DNA from: a virus
Length of the DNA: 37,558 nt
Virus record (IMG/VR): IMGVR_UViG_3300032311_000171
Location: 1 to 37,558 of that record
Direction: 5' to 3' (one strand)
The position numbers and the translations under genes were made by a program. The notes under the pieces are model-generated. The model worked only from the letters and a program-made list of their open reading frames with translations. It did no database searches and was not told where the DNA came from. Positions 21,103 to 29,861 of this stretch are shown here, one piece after another (positions within the stretch are counted from its first letter, which is position 1; each line of letters opens with the position of its first letter).

Positions 21103-22721
21103 CAGACGTTCCGTGTGAGCGCGGTCTGGAATGCGATCATGGCCGCGCTGAATGCAGCGGCCTGTGTGTCATCTAATCCTGCGCCGATTGAGTACGCTCC
21201 AATCCTGCCAGAGAAGTAGTTTGCAGGCGAGCCGTTCAGATTGTTTGCACCGACAAACCAGTTCGCTGTGTGCGTTGTTGGGGTCACAGCAGTAGTCGAA
21301 GTAGCAGCAAGAGAGCCATTCTTGTACGCATTGAGCGATGTACCTCCGGTGCGCGATACAATAGTGTGCCCAACTCCCGCCTGCGCCGGAGTCGCTAACG
21401 GCGTGAACGATCCACCTTCTCCCCACGCCCCATACAAATATCCAGCCGCTCCTCTGTTGAGTTCAATGGAATAGTTATTGGCGAATCCCGCGCCAAGAGC
21501 AGACACCACTCCATAAATCGTAGATGCGCTGAATCCAGACATGAGGTACGCACTTAGGTGTCCCGTTGCTATTACCGGTGCAGCCGCTGGAGTCAGTCCT
21601 GTGTTGAGGTACTTGCTTGCATTTGAAGCACCGGGAACCAGTCCGCCAGACGCTCCAGTCTCGGCGTAATCTCCAACAACAAACGGGCCATTGTTCGCGT
21701 CGGTGGTGCTGCCGTACTGAGTCCCACCAAGCGATGGCCCGCGATACAACGGCACAAGACACGCGGCCAATCCGTCAGATGCTCCGCTTGTGCCGCCGCA
21801 GAAAAGGTTGAGCCGATAGAAGCGGTCGCGGATTCCAGCCGAGTCGATGGCTGTACAGAACGTATTCACCGCCGCCGCCGTGCTGGCACTCACCGTGCCT
21901 GAGTTTGCATAGACTCGGTTGATCCAGTCTTGCGCATCGGCGTTGCTGACTTGTGGAGCGATGGTGATGCCCCACTTGGCAGCGAGGTATCGTTCAAGAC
22001 GTTGACGCTCAAAGGTTGAGAGTGCCTTGCTGTACGCAATCATCTCGCAGACTGTGCCACCCCATGGCGTAGACGATGTAGCACCGACTTGCACCGGGCC
22101 ACCAAATGTATTGTTCGGCGATGTCCCTGCGGTAATGGTTTGCGCAACTCCACCGATGCCGTCAGACCACATAGACAGGCTTGCTGGCAGCGAACCAGAA
22201 ACGGCCGTGGCCGAAAATACTTGCGCTCTGCCTGTGGCTATCGGAGCAGCCCCGTATACAGCACCGGCAACGCGAGACGCCCCGTAGTACGAGCCTGAAT
22301 ACAGAGTGCTTCCGTCTCCAAACTGGTAGTTTGTGTTGTCTCCGCTTCCAAAAAACGTGTTGATCCCGCGAGATGCTTTTTGCACAACAGCGATCACCGA
22401 GAACGGTGCAGGCAGAGAAAGTGCTGCTGTAGATAGTGAACTATTGGTGGCCGCAATCGCCAGTTGCTTCCGCCCATTCTGCGCCGTCGCACTGATCGTC
22501 GGCCTGTTTCCAGCCGTCGCCTGCGTAACGTGCCTCGCATTGCCGCTCTTGTCCAGCCATGCACCCACCGGATCGCTGCTCGCGGTGGCGGGCGTCGTTG
22601 CCGCAGCGTCTTGGAACAGCGTGGCCGCATCGCTCGCGTCAAGCCAGAGGGCGAGGCCGCTGATGGACTTCGGGTTGAAGCCTGTTGCTTGGGGGCGAAG
22701 GAGGCGAGGAGACAGGCCCAT
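21102..22721 (-). CDS. LamG-like adhesin / receptor-binding candidate
   Basis: 539 residues. It begins with ISGLALWLDASDAATLF, the hallmark start of concanavalin A/LamG-like jelly-roll domains, followed by WLDKSGNARH and a long beta-rich stretch. The first domain closes with VCEMIAYSKALSTFERQRLE and KWGI. A second jelly roll lies at about 330-530 (VGDYAETG, SIELNRGAAGYLYG, NWFVGANNLNG, RIGAYSIGAGLDDTQ). Two lectin-like domains suggest carbohydrate binding on the host surface. It lies in the portal-to-nozzle gene block, so it may be a tail-spike or head-decoration adhesin. Confidence 0.7.
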   Translation of the reverse strand: MGLSPRLLRPQATGFNPKSISGLALWLDASDAATLFQDAAATTPATASSDPVGAWLDKSGNARHVTQATAGNRPTISATAQNGRKQLAIAATNSSLSTAALSLPAPFSVIAVVQKASRGINTFFGSGDNTNYQFGDGSTLYSGSYYGASRVAGAVYGAAPIATGRAQVFSATAVSGSLPASLSMWSDGIGGVAQTITAGTSPNNTFGGPVQVGATSSTPWGGTVCEMIAYSKALSTFERQRLERYLAAKWGITIAPQVSNADAQDWINRVYANSGTVSASTAAAVNTFCTAIDSAGIRDRFYRLNLFCGGTSGASDGLAACLVPLYRGPSLGGTQYGSTTDANNGPFVVGDYAETGASGGLVPGASNASKYLNTGLTPAAAPVIATGHLSAYLMSGFSASTIYGVVSALGAGFANNYSIELNRGAAGYLYGAWGEGGSFTPLATPAQAGVGHTIVSRTGGTSLNAYKNGSLAATSTTAVTPTTHTANWFVGANNLNGSPANYFSGRIGAYSIGAGLDDTQAAAFSAAMIAFQTALTRNV

Positions 22722-22722
22722 G

Positions 22723-23052
22723 TCAGCCCTTTGCCATGACGGTCATGGCGCATGTGGTGGCGCCAGCGACGATGGGGACAACGTAGTTGGACGAGAAGCA
22801 GGCGTCTGGAACCGGCATGATGCCGACCGTCAGTGCCGTGGTGACCGCAGCACCGTCAGCGTAAATCTGAAGCGGAGCCACCACAGGATCGACGGTTCCG
22901 TACCAGTTGATCTGCGTGCCGCCGCCGGTGCTGGCAACCATCACGCACGCGCCGCCGAAACGGCCGAAGGGGAACTTGCCCGAGGTGGTCGCCGCCGAAG
23001 AGTTGGCGGTGACAACCATGCCGGGGGAGAAGTGGCGAGCGATTTCGTTCAT
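22723..23052 (-). CDS. Small beta-rich structural protein candidate, 109 residues
   Basis: MNEIARHFSPGMVVTANSSA followed by a Gly/Ala/Thr/Val-rich beta sequence with few charges (VMVASTGGGTQINWYG, GATTCAMTVMAKG). The start overlaps the upstream stop as ATGA. It lies one base before the adhesin gene. The composition suits a small virion surface or decoration protein. No family recognised. Confidence 0.55.
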   Translation of the reverse strand: MNEIARHFSPGMVVTANSSAATTSGKFPFGRFGGACVMVASTGGGTQINWYGTVDPVVAPLQIYADGAAVTTALTVGIMPVPDACFSSNYVVPIVAGATTCAMTVMAKG

Positions 23053-23582
23053 CGGTTCTTGACCCTGTAGGCGTGTTTTTCAATGACCTTTTCACGGAGT
23101 TCGGCAGTCTTGGCCCCGGGGTTCTTCTTCTTCTCCCGGCGCACCAAGTCCTTGACGATTGATTCGTTGATGAGCGTCCGCTTCGGAGGGACGGGGCCGG
23201 GGTCATAGTTGACGCTCCCGGTCACCATCATCTGACGCTCTTTGGCTACGCGGAGAACGTCATCGTTCCCGGACACCCAAGCCTTGGGGTCACGCCAGCC
23301 GCGATGGTTGGCGATTCCGCCGCAGTAGTACTTGCCCGAGATGTTGATACCCGCCGCCTTGGCTTCGTCAGCCACGTACTTGGCTTGGCGGAGCGGCATG
23401 GCATCTAACTGCTGGTTGTTGTAGCGGCCTTCCATGAACGCCCGGTCGGTGCCTTGCGTCCCGGGAGGGGATTGCAGGGCACACATCTCTGCGAACCGGG
23501 GATTCTGGCCGTCCTCAACCATGCGGCGGTAATGAGCCTGCACTGACGAGGAGGCGTTGGCGATGTCGAATGGGAGGTCCAT
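23049..23582 (-). CDS. Conserved phage hypothetical downstream of the portal
   Basis: 177 residues from ATG at 23582; a TTG at 23588 would add two residues. A helical N-terminus leads to the block MPLRQAKYVADEAKAAGINI, then SGKYYCGGIANHRGWRDPKA and WVSGNDDVLRVAKERQM. I recall this arrangement from other phage proteins of unknown function encoded near portals. A basic helical end follows (KDLVRREKKKNPG). No nuclease or protease motif is evident. It starts six bases after the portal stop. Confidence 0.6.
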   Translation of the reverse strand: MDLPFDIANASSSVQAHYRRMVEDGQNPRFAEMCALQSPPGTQGTDRAFMEGRYNNQQLDAMPLRQAKYVADEAKAAGINISGKYYCGGIANHRGWRDPKAWVSGNDDVLRVAKERQMMVTGSVNYDPGPVPPKRTLINESIVKDLVRREKKKNPGAKTAELREKVIEKHAYRVKNR

Positions 23583-23588
23583 ATACAA

Positions 23589-25619
23589 CTACTGTCCCGG
23601 GGGAGGGGCTTCTGGCTGACCTTGTGGCGGCTGTTCCTGCGGAGGGCCTCCTTGCGGGGGCTGACCTGGAGGAGGCCCTGGGGGTGGCGGAGGGGGAGGG
23701 GGCACGGCGAAGTCGGCCACATCCATCTGGTTGACCTCGCCCCACTTGGCCATGAGGGTGTTGAAGAGTTCCGGCTTGCCGGCCTGCAACATGCCCTGAG
23801 CGACAGGCATCATCACCTGCATCAGGTTGTTGAGGTTCTCTGTCTTGGTAGCAATGTTGGGCTTCCTCGCGGAGCCGGCTTCGACCCGGTAGTCGTACTC
23901 CCTGACAATGGAGTCAGGGTCTTCCTGCTGTACGTGCATCCGCCACGCTTGGGCTGCCATCGGACCCATGAACGGGGCAACGTCTTGAGGTTGAATCAAC
24001 CAGCGGGCAAGGAGCGCTTCCTTCCTTGCGACATCCGACAGAGCGTCCTCCAGCGTGTTCGCATAATCGTCTGGCCTGACCGAGATTTGCTCGGCCTTCA
24101 CGTTGGCTTCTGCAGCTGACCGGAACTGATTCCTGGTCATCCCGTAGATGAGCTCTGTCAGGCCCACTCGCCGGTCGAAGAGGTTCGTCACCTCCGCGAT
24201 GATCTTGTATAGGTCTTCGGTGACTGCAGGAAGCTGGAAGACTGAGATCACATCGTTGACCGACCGTCCGATGGCTTCGGAGATTTCCACAATCTTGAAA
24301 CCGCCCTCCGACTTCTCAAGCAACTTGCTCTTGAGGTTCTCGTCCGCAGCCTTCGACACACCAATCAGCACTTGGCTGGACGCTGCGATGCGAGTTGCAA
24401 GGAAGGACATCGCCCAATTAATGAATCGAAGCTCACCGATCCCGGGCCGGATCAGCGACACTGGCCATGAGTAGCCAGGCTTGCCGTGCCACGCCAAGAG
24501 TGTGAACGGCCACCCGTTCGGCTCGGCCCAGAATGGGATGGGCCACTGGGTATTCATAAACAGTTGCTGGGGAATACCCGTCTCGTCAACTTGCTCTTGG
24601 AGCATCTTGGGCGGGCAGTTCAGCGGGAAGTCCACGCCCTCGGCAACGACGATGTAGCAGTTCGGCCCCATGGCATCGAACTTGCCACGGAGGTCTTTGT
24701 CAGAGTCCTTGAGCCGGTCACCGAATCCGATCTTGGAGTAGACCTCCCAGTAACAGATAAGGTCGGCCGTCTTGCCGTTTCTCTTCTGAGTCCTGTACCC
24801 GCGCTGATCCTCATTCACCCGAGACGAGTAAGACTCGGCGTGACCCTTGAGGTCTTCAATCGACAGTCCAAACTTCGCCGCCACTTCATCGACTGGCTGA
24901 ACACGCTTGCGCGCTGCCCAGCGGATGTCTTCAAACTCGTCGGCATCCGGGTCCCAAGTCAGGTTGTCAATGGAGTCAAAGAACGAGCCAGCCATCTTCA
25001 CGTTCGACCCGGGCGGGGAATACAGCTCATGCCACCACACGCCGGCGCCCTTGATGAACGCCTCTTCCACAACCTTCCGAGAGTGACGCTTTAGGTCCAG
25101 TTCGTTGGGTGTGTAGTTGAGGTAGTCTTCCAAGAGTTTGGAGACAACCTTGCGGCGCTCAAATGCGAACTGCTGCTGCTGCATGCCCTGCTGGTATGCT
25201 TGAACTCCAGGATCGGGCATCATCACCGGTTGGCCGTCAGGCCCCATTACAGGGCCTTGAGGCCCCATCTGCGGAACCGGGGGCTGCGGGAAGATTCCCA
25301 ACAGCTGCGGGCCGATGATGGGGAACTGCCTGGCGCTGACCGTCCGGTTGGGGTTCCGGTGGTGAATGACCGCCGAGAACAGACGCACAGCCTCCCAGAC
25401 ACGGTTGACCGTCATCCGAAAGGCAGGTGGGTCGATGCCGCGGTTGTAGCCCCGCTCGCCCATGGCATAACTGTTTTCCCACATAACCGATGGATCGCTC
25501 GCGTAGAACCCCATCGCTTCTTTTGCATCGTCTGTGAACGCCTTCTTGTGAGCCTCTCCCAAGCTGATCAATTTTAGCCAGTTCTTCGCAATCGGAGCCA
25601 GAGGGTTGTCGTTGCTCAT
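23589..25619 (-). CDS. Portal protein
   Basis: 676 residues, in the size range of podovirus-type portals. Portal-like features: an N-terminal helical region with NRVWEAVRLFSAVIHHRNPN, a central GAGVWWHELYSPPGS and IDNLTWDPDADEFEDIRWAA, and a late helical stem/crown region (IAASSQVLIGVSK, AEVTNLFDRRVGLTELIYGM). The portal is the dodecameric channel for DNA entry and exit. Two unusual low-complexity parts are present: a Pro/Gly/Gln insertion at about 108-150, and a C-terminal tail from about 636 made largely of Pro, Gly and Gln. The start overlaps the HNH gene as ATGA. Confidence 0.85.
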   Translation of the reverse strand: MSNDNPLAPIAKNWLKLISLGEAHKKAFTDDAKEAMGFYASDPSVMWENSYAMGERGYNRGIDPPAFRMTVNRVWEAVRLFSAVIHHRNPNRTVSARQFPIIGPQLLGIFPQPPVPQMGPQGPVMGPDGQPVMMPDPGVQAYQQGMQQQQFAFERRKVVSKLLEDYLNYTPNELDLKRHSRKVVEEAFIKGAGVWWHELYSPPGSNVKMAGSFFDSIDNLTWDPDADEFEDIRWAARKRVQPVDEVAAKFGLSIEDLKGHAESYSSRVNEDQRGYRTQKRNGKTADLICYWEVYSKIGFGDRLKDSDKDLRGKFDAMGPNCYIVVAEGVDFPLNCPPKMLQEQVDETGIPQQLFMNTQWPIPFWAEPNGWPFTLLAWHGKPGYSWPVSLIRPGIGELRFINWAMSFLATRIAASSQVLIGVSKAADENLKSKLLEKSEGGFKIVEISEAIGRSVNDVISVFQLPAVTEDLYKIIAEVTNLFDRRVGLTELIYGMTRNQFRSAAEANVKAEQISVRPDDYANTLEDALSDVARKEALLARWLIQPQDVAPFMGPMAAQAWRMHVQQEDPDSIVREYDYRVEAGSARKPNIATKTENLNNLMQVMMPVAQGMLQAGKPELFNTLMAKWGEVNQMDVADFAVPPPPPPPPGPPPGQPPQGGPPQEQPPQGQPEAPPPGQ

Positions 25620-26281
25620 CCAAACACCTTTAGCGACGGGCCGCGATGAATCATTGACTCAAGTTGTTCGACGCGCTTGCGAAGTTCCCACACCTCTCGG
25701 TTGTGATCTGCGTGCAACTGCTGGTGCTTGCCGCTAGGGATGACAATCAGGTTCTCCCATCGGTTGTCATCGCGAATGCCGTTGATGTGATGGACTTCCT
25801 CGGTTTGGAGAAGTGGCCTGCCGAGAGTCTCGGAGGCCACAAGGCGATGCTCCAGTACATAACCCTTCTTGCTAGCCATCGGGTTATCCCGGCGGAGGAC
25901 ATGCACATAGCCTTGCTGCGACTTGTGCCTTCCGCCGCGCCAGTTCGCGTTATTGCTTCCCGTCAGCCGCCAGCCGCGAGGGCGAGCAAGTTTCAGTTCC
26001 CGTACTCGCACCTTGATCGGAGAAGCGCTGCACCCAAACATCTTGCCGATGTCCTTGCAGCTCAAGCCTTGGTCAACGTACAGCTCTCGGAGCCTGTCAT
26101 CAGTTATTGCGTCCAAGATGCCTTTGTATTGCCGCACCCGGTACCCATGCTCTTTCAAAATCCTTGAGATGGTGTTCACGGACTTTGGCATCCCGGGCAT
26201 CTTGGACACCTTGTTCAGCGACACGCCGGCAGCGTGCATCGCCGCCACAGCCGCCACATCAAAAACCGCTTTCGCTGGCAT
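25616..26281 (-). CDS. HNH homing-type endonuclease
   Basis: 221 residues with GGGAG before the ATG. Two helix-turn-helix-like segments lie at about 20-45 and 62-95 (SCKDIGKMFGCSASPIKVRV). The nuclease block follows: NANWRGG near 111-117, GYVLEHRLVASETLGRPL, EEVHHINGIRDDNRWENLIV at 161-180 (H164, H165, N167, N173) and SGKHQQLH at 183-190. This is the HNH_3 type common in free-standing phage homing endonucleases. It nicks or cuts DNA to spread itself. It lies between the terminase-linked small gene and the portal and is coupled to the portal by ATGA. No intron is visible. Confidence 0.85.
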   Translation of the reverse strand: MPAKAVFDVAAVAAMHAAGVSLNKVSKMPGMPKSVNTISRILKEHGYRVRQYKGILDAITDDRLRELYVDQGLSCKDIGKMFGCSASPIKVRVRELKLARPRGWRLTGSNNANWRGGRHKSQQGYVHVLRRDNPMASKKGYVLEHRLVASETLGRPLLQTEEVHHINGIRDDNRWENLIVIPSGKHQQLHADHNREVWELRKRVEQLESMIHRGPSLKVFG

Positions 26282-26290
26282 ACAGTCTCC

Positions 26291-26617
26291 CTACTGTCTA
26301 TTGCCCTTCCGGCCCTCAAGTTCGGCCACTTTCTTCTCAAGAAGGGCGACTTTCTCGGACAGGATGGCTTCTTTGCCCGCCGGCCGGGGTCCCCAGAAGC
26401 CGTATTCCTTCCAGGCAGGGAACTCTTGGACCCCCGGATCGTCCCGGTGGTGGACGCTGGCCTTCTCAACCCCGCCATAACCAGGGACCACGGCCCACAG
26501 CGTCAGGGTCCGCGAGGCTGTGGTGGTCACAAACGCCATGACAGGCTCCGCACCCTCATGGGCGTAGAACAGAACCATGTCACCAATCTTCACTTCGGGC
26601 ATTTCGTAGCTAGTCAT
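26291..26617 (-). CDS. Conserved small phage protein after the terminase
   Basis: 108 residues from ATG at 26617, which overlaps the terminase stop as ATGA; a longer frame to 26707 lies inside the terminase gene. A beta-barrel-like first half (VKIGDMVLFYAHEGAEPVMA, then TLTLWAVVPGYGG) contains the block ASVHHRDDP, and a coiled-coil tail follows (EKVALLEKKVAELEG). I recall similar 'GDxVLFY...VxHxDDP' proteins beside terminases in other phages; their function is unknown. Confidence 0.7.
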   Translation of the reverse strand: MTSYEMPEVKIGDMVLFYAHEGAEPVMAFVTTTASRTLTLWAVVPGYGGVEKASVHHRDDPGVQEFPAWKEYGFWGPRPAGKEAILSEKVALLEKKVAELEGRKGNRQ

Positions 26618-28299
26618 TTCCGGCTTCCCATCGGGCCAAGGATCACGCAGGCGTCTTCGGACGCCCGCTCTCGTTTCTTCTTCCTGTCTAAGTAGTCCAC
26701 CCACCAAGGAGTAGGACCATAGGTCTTGGGTGGCTTGTGGTATCTCGGTTCGTTGGCACAGAGGTATTCCAAGACCTGGCAGGCGTGGACCTCGCCTCGG
26801 GTCTGTGGCTCGTCAGTCACGTAGACCTGGCCGTTGACCGTCGTTGTCTTCTTCCTGTACCGCTTGATTTCTCTGAGGAGGTTCGGGCACCCGCCCTCCA
26901 AGAACTTCAACTTGGTGGTCCCGTCGCCCTTGATGTGCAAGGCCTGCCTGACGAGAGCCGTGCGGGCTTGGATGTCATCCGATCCCGGAATGAACTGCGT
27001 GTTCGTCAACTGGAAGCGGAACTTGCGCTTCTTGAGTTCCTCGGAGTAAAGCTCATGCGGAAGTCTTCCGGACCCAAGGTCACGCAGGGCACCGCCGTGC
27101 ATGTCCATGATCCCGGTGTAGATGTTCTGCTCCATCGCCTTGGAACAGAACTGCTCGCCCCAGATCAGCGCATTGCAGTTGCGGATGTACAGCTCGTCAT
27201 AGATGAGCCAGAACTTCTCGTCTGGCGGAATCGCAAGGAAGAGAGTCGCCATGACCGCATGGCCGGGGTCGATGCCAACGTACCTCGTCCAGTCCGATGG
27301 GATGCGACCATCGGGGAGTTCGGACCTTTGCATCATGTGGACTGACGCATTGAAGGTCGGGTACATGAGCGTCGATTCGGTGGTGAACTCGCCTTCCGCA
27401 CGCATGCGGAGTTCGTCCATCCCGAGGGCCGACCACCGTTCGATGTTCTTCTTCTTCTCTTCGGGGTCGATGTGGTCGTTGTCCAAGAACCGAAGGACGA
27501 ACTTCTTGATGAGCGGGACTTCTTGACCTAGTTCCTCGGCCTTGTCGGCACGCTCACACAACCCAAGGAGCGCGTCGTTCTTGCTCCACGGCATAGCAGA
27601 CCACACAAACCGACCCTTGCGGTCAGACAAACGAGCCTGCATTTCGCCCACCCAACGCTCGTTATTGATGTCCTCGTCTATATGTACAAGGTCGGCTTGA
27701 AAGCCTTGTGGCGGCTCGCCTTCAGACGAGAAACAGTAAATGGTCCAGCCGTTGTTGAGTTCCGCCTTGTTGAGGTAGCCAGCGTTCTTCTGCACCCATG
27801 ACATGTCCTTGATCAGCCGGGGCGGAATCAATGGCGGAGCGGGCTTGGAGTCCTTTTGACGAGGGGCATCAGAGCCGGGGTTGAAGGCCCGCCACTTGCC
27901 GGTGTCCTGATCCTTGATGATCCGGAAAGCCCCGGCCTTAAACAGCATGGGGTAGACCACCATGCCGATGTGCTGCCAGTTCTTCCCGATGATCACAAGG
28001 TTGCCGCCCTCCTTGGGATACTTCCCGTGAGGGTCTTGCCCTGTGGCAGCGCGAGCATCCTCAACGAATGAACACGCACTCTTGCCTGACCGATTGCCAC
28101 CGATCACCAGGCGCTCCGATGACATGCACTTGTGGAAGTCTTCCTGCTTTGGCATTGGGATATACAGACGCAACGCCTCAAGGCGACGTTCGGACAGTTC
28201 GGCTTGAACGTCCTTCATCTGCCCAAGAGCGTGCTGCGTCAGCCCGCCGATTGGGCCTTCAACTGGGGGTGGCGGTGAAATCTTGGGGTGCTTTTTCAT
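26614..28299 (-). CDS. terL: Terminase large subunit (packaging ATPase and nuclease)
   Basis: 561 residues, a full-length enzyme. ATPase: Walker A GGNRSGKS at 67-74, Walker B LVHIDED at 204-210, coupling motif SAMPW at 234-238. RNase H-fold nuclease: first aspartate in YVGIDPGH (D344), second in GIMDMHGG (D399), and a conserved late helix HACQVLEYLC. It pumps DNA into the prohead through the portal and cuts the concatemer. It overlaps the Cys-rich mini-protein by 41 bases at its start, and the next gene follows by ATGA. A short proline run (SPPPPV) marks the N-terminus. Confidence 0.93.
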   Translation of the reverse strand: MKKHPKISPPPPVEGPIGGLTQHALGQMKDVQAELSERRLEALRLYIPMPKQEDFHKCMSSERLVIGGNRSGKSACSFVEDARAATGQDPHGKYPKEGGNLVIIGKNWQHIGMVVYPMLFKAGAFRIIKDQDTGKWRAFNPGSDAPRQKDSKPAPPLIPPRLIKDMSWVQKNAGYLNKAELNNGWTIYCFSSEGEPPQGFQADLVHIDEDINNERWVGEMQARLSDRKGRFVWSAMPWSKNDALLGLCERADKAEELGQEVPLIKKFVLRFLDNDHIDPEEKKKNIERWSALGMDELRMRAEGEFTTESTLMYPTFNASVHMMQRSELPDGRIPSDWTRYVGIDPGHAVMATLFLAIPPDEKFWLIYDELYIRNCNALIWGEQFCSKAMEQNIYTGIMDMHGGALRDLGSGRLPHELYSEELKKRKFRFQLTNTQFIPGSDDIQARTALVRQALHIKGDGTTKLKFLEGGCPNLLREIKRYRKKTTTVNGQVYVTDEPQTRGEVHACQVLEYLCANEPRYHKPPKTYGPTPWWVDYLDRKKKRERASEDACVILGPMGSRK

Positions 28300-28441
28300 A
28301 CTCGCCGCAACCGTCTTCAGCCGTCACCACTGGGTACGCACATGTCTCCTGATCCACCCAATTCGGCGGATACCGGCGGCACTGCGCCCACGGTCCCGAC
28401 TCCCGGATCGGCCGGAACCAACGGCAGGTTTCGCACTTCAT
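28259..28441 (-). CDS. 60-residue Cys-rich zinc-binding mini-protein
   Basis: ATG at 28441 with GGAG seven bases upstream. The pattern is C3-x2-C6, then C21 in CRRYPP, and C45 in TAEDGCGEYE. This is a known small phage/bacterial type (KCxxCxxW...CRRYPP...DWCGEW) expected to bind one zinc. It overlaps the end of the zinc-ribbon gene by 125 bases and the start of the terminase by 41 bases. Only 17 of its bases are not shared with another gene. Placement suggests a packaging accessory role; function is unknown. Confidence 0.7.
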   Translation of the reverse strand: MKCETCRWFRPIRESGPWAQCRRYPPNWVDQETCAYPVVTAEDGCGEYEKAPQDFTATPS

Positions 28442-28937
28442 CTACTATCTCCACTTTCTTGAGACTCATCGCCGCCTCCAGAACCTGTCTCCGGAGTTCG
28501 GCTTCCAGTTCTTCTTCACTCATCAGCTCAAGCGGCTTCTTCGCGCCGCCCATGGCCGTATTCCCTACAACCAGTCGGACTACCGAGTCCAGCATCTTGG
28601 TCCTAAACGCACCACCCACGGGAGCGTCGTAGAACTGCTTCATGTAGGCGTTAGCGAATCCGCGGACGCCACCGAAGTACTCCATGAGGACTTCCAGCAA
28701 CTCCGAGGAGTGCGGGATGTTTGCCCCACCAATCCTCGCCGCGGCCGTGAAGAGATCGACTGCGCCCTTCTCAATCTCTTCTAGCTTCTTGTTCCGCTTC
28801 TTCTTCCTGGCGCCACGCTCGCCTTTGTTGCGGCACTTCCTGCACTTGGCATGGAAGCCGTCCTTGGACTTGTGGAAGTTCGCCGTGGTGGCGGGGTAGG
28901 AGGTCCCGCACTCAATGCAAGTCTTGTAGTCAGACAC
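28317..28937 (-). CDS. Zinc-ribbon protein, candidate small terminase
   Basis: 206 residues from a GTG at 28937; no ATG fits, and the ribosome-binding site is weak. The N-terminus is a zinc ribbon (C7-x2-C10 and C32-x2-C35) followed by a Lys/Arg-rich linker and helical core (EGAVDLFTAAARIGG-like, LLEVLMEYFGGVRGFANAYM). The last about 40 residues are Gly/Pro/Val low-complexity, exactly where the gene overlaps the Cys-rich mini-protein. The position just before terL and a DNA-binding-like N-terminus suggest the small terminase, which selects DNA for packaging. The start overlaps the glycosyltransferase stop by eight bases. Confidence 0.6.
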   Translation of the reverse strand: MSDYKTCIECGTSYPATTANFHKSKDGFHAKCRKCRNKGERGARKKKRNKKLEEIEKGAVDLFTAAARIGGANIPHSSELLEVLMEYFGGVRGFANAYMKQFYDAPVGGAFRTKMLDSVVRLVVGNTAMGGAKKPLELMSEEELEAELRRQVLEAAMSLKKVEIVDEVRNLPLVPADPGVGTVGAVPPVSAELGGSGDMCVPSGDG

Positions 28938-29811
28938 TCGCCGGCAATCGCCTCATAATGTCAGCGGGAGCCTTGAGGTCCACCAGCTTGACGTTCATGT
29001 CCACGCCTGCCTCAAAGGACTGCCGCATCTTCTGGGCAATCTGGCTGGCATCGATGAACTGGGGCTTGCTGACGCACTTGGGCTTCCAGTGACCAGCCCA
29101 CGCATCCCAGTTGCAGTAGACCGGGTTGTAGCCCAGGGTCTGGGTGCCAACGAGGGAGAGGTCGCGGGTCTGCGTCACATCCTCAGTGGATGCCTTCTCG
29201 GCACAGAACTTGTCCTTCCACTCATAGTAGAACCACGGCTTATCTTCTGCCGTCTTGGGTTCCGTGAGGTCAAACGCCCGCATGTCGTACATGATCAGGC
29301 CGGTCGGGAGCGCAGCGCACTCCTGGATGCCAGCCAGCTTCACGGCGGTGTGCCGGTCGTACATCTCAAGCTGGAAGTCCGGGTTGGGATTCTCGGACTG
29401 CATGTGCTGCCACCGGAACACGTAGACGCACTCCACAGGCGGAGGACCGCAGTAGGGCGCGCCGATGACGCACGGACCCTTGGCGTAGTGATCCACCAAG
29501 AAGTCGAACGACGAAGTGAAGAACGGCTTTACGCCCTCTTGGCCCATGAGGATGTCGGGCTTCATGTCAGAGTCCACCATCACCAGAACGTCAACCTCGT
29601 TCTGCCGCGCCATGAGGACGGCCCGGTTGCGGGTCATGGTGATCGGCGTGTCAGCCAAGTTCCAGACGCGGATAGTTCCAATCCGCTCGTCTTGGGAAGC
29701 GTTGGCTACAAGCGGAACCATCCACTCTCGGATGTCAGGAACCTCAGAGGAGATTCCGCCGTTGCCGCCGTAAGAGAAAGTGCAGATACCTACGTTGAAC
29801 TTTTGCTGCAT
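28930..29811 (-). CDS. GT-A fold glycosyltransferase
   Basis: 293 residues with GAGGTG upstream. It starts KFNVGICTFSYGG, has a nucleotide-binding-like N-terminal half, TRNRAVLMARQNEVDVLVMV and the metal-binding DxD at DSD (80-82), then GPCVIGAPYCGPPP and a long acceptor region (AALPTGLIMYDMRAF). This is the plan of GT2-like enzymes using a nucleotide sugar. In phages such enzymes decorate virion proteins, DNA bases or host surface polysaccharide; I cannot tell which. It lies among head genes, so virion glycosylation is attractive. No membrane span seen, so cytoplasmic. Confidence 0.75.
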   Translation of the reverse strand: MQQKFNVGICTFSYGGNGGISSEVPDIREWMVPLVANASQDERIGTIRVWNLADTPITMTRNRAVLMARQNEVDVLVMVDSDMKPDILMGQEGVKPFFTSSFDFLVDHYAKGPCVIGAPYCGPPPVECVYVFRWQHMQSENPNPDFQLEMYDRHTAVKLAGIQECAALPTGLIMYDMRAFDLTEPKTAEDKPWFYYEWKDKFCAEKASTEDVTQTRDLSLVGTQTLGYNPVYCNWDAWAGHWKPKCVSKPQFIDASQIAQKMRQSFEAGVDMNVKLVDLKAPADIMRRLPASV

Positions 29812-29861
29812 AAAACACCTCGGGGGTTGGTGTACAAGCGTACCCTAAACGGTCGCTATGG
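29812..29861 (-). promoter_or_regulatory. 50-base gap with imperfect inverted repeat
   Basis: The gap ahead of the glycosyltransferase contains GGTGTAC-AAGC-GTACCC, an inverted repeat with one mismatch that includes TGTACA. It could be an operator, promoter element or RNA hairpin. The ribosome-binding site GAGGTG for the downstream gene is also here. Confidence 0.25.

Noticed and set aside
25616-26617. Group I intron or intein around the HNH gene
   Set aside because: Terminase and portal genes on both sides are intact and the HNH gene is a free-standing coupled ORF.
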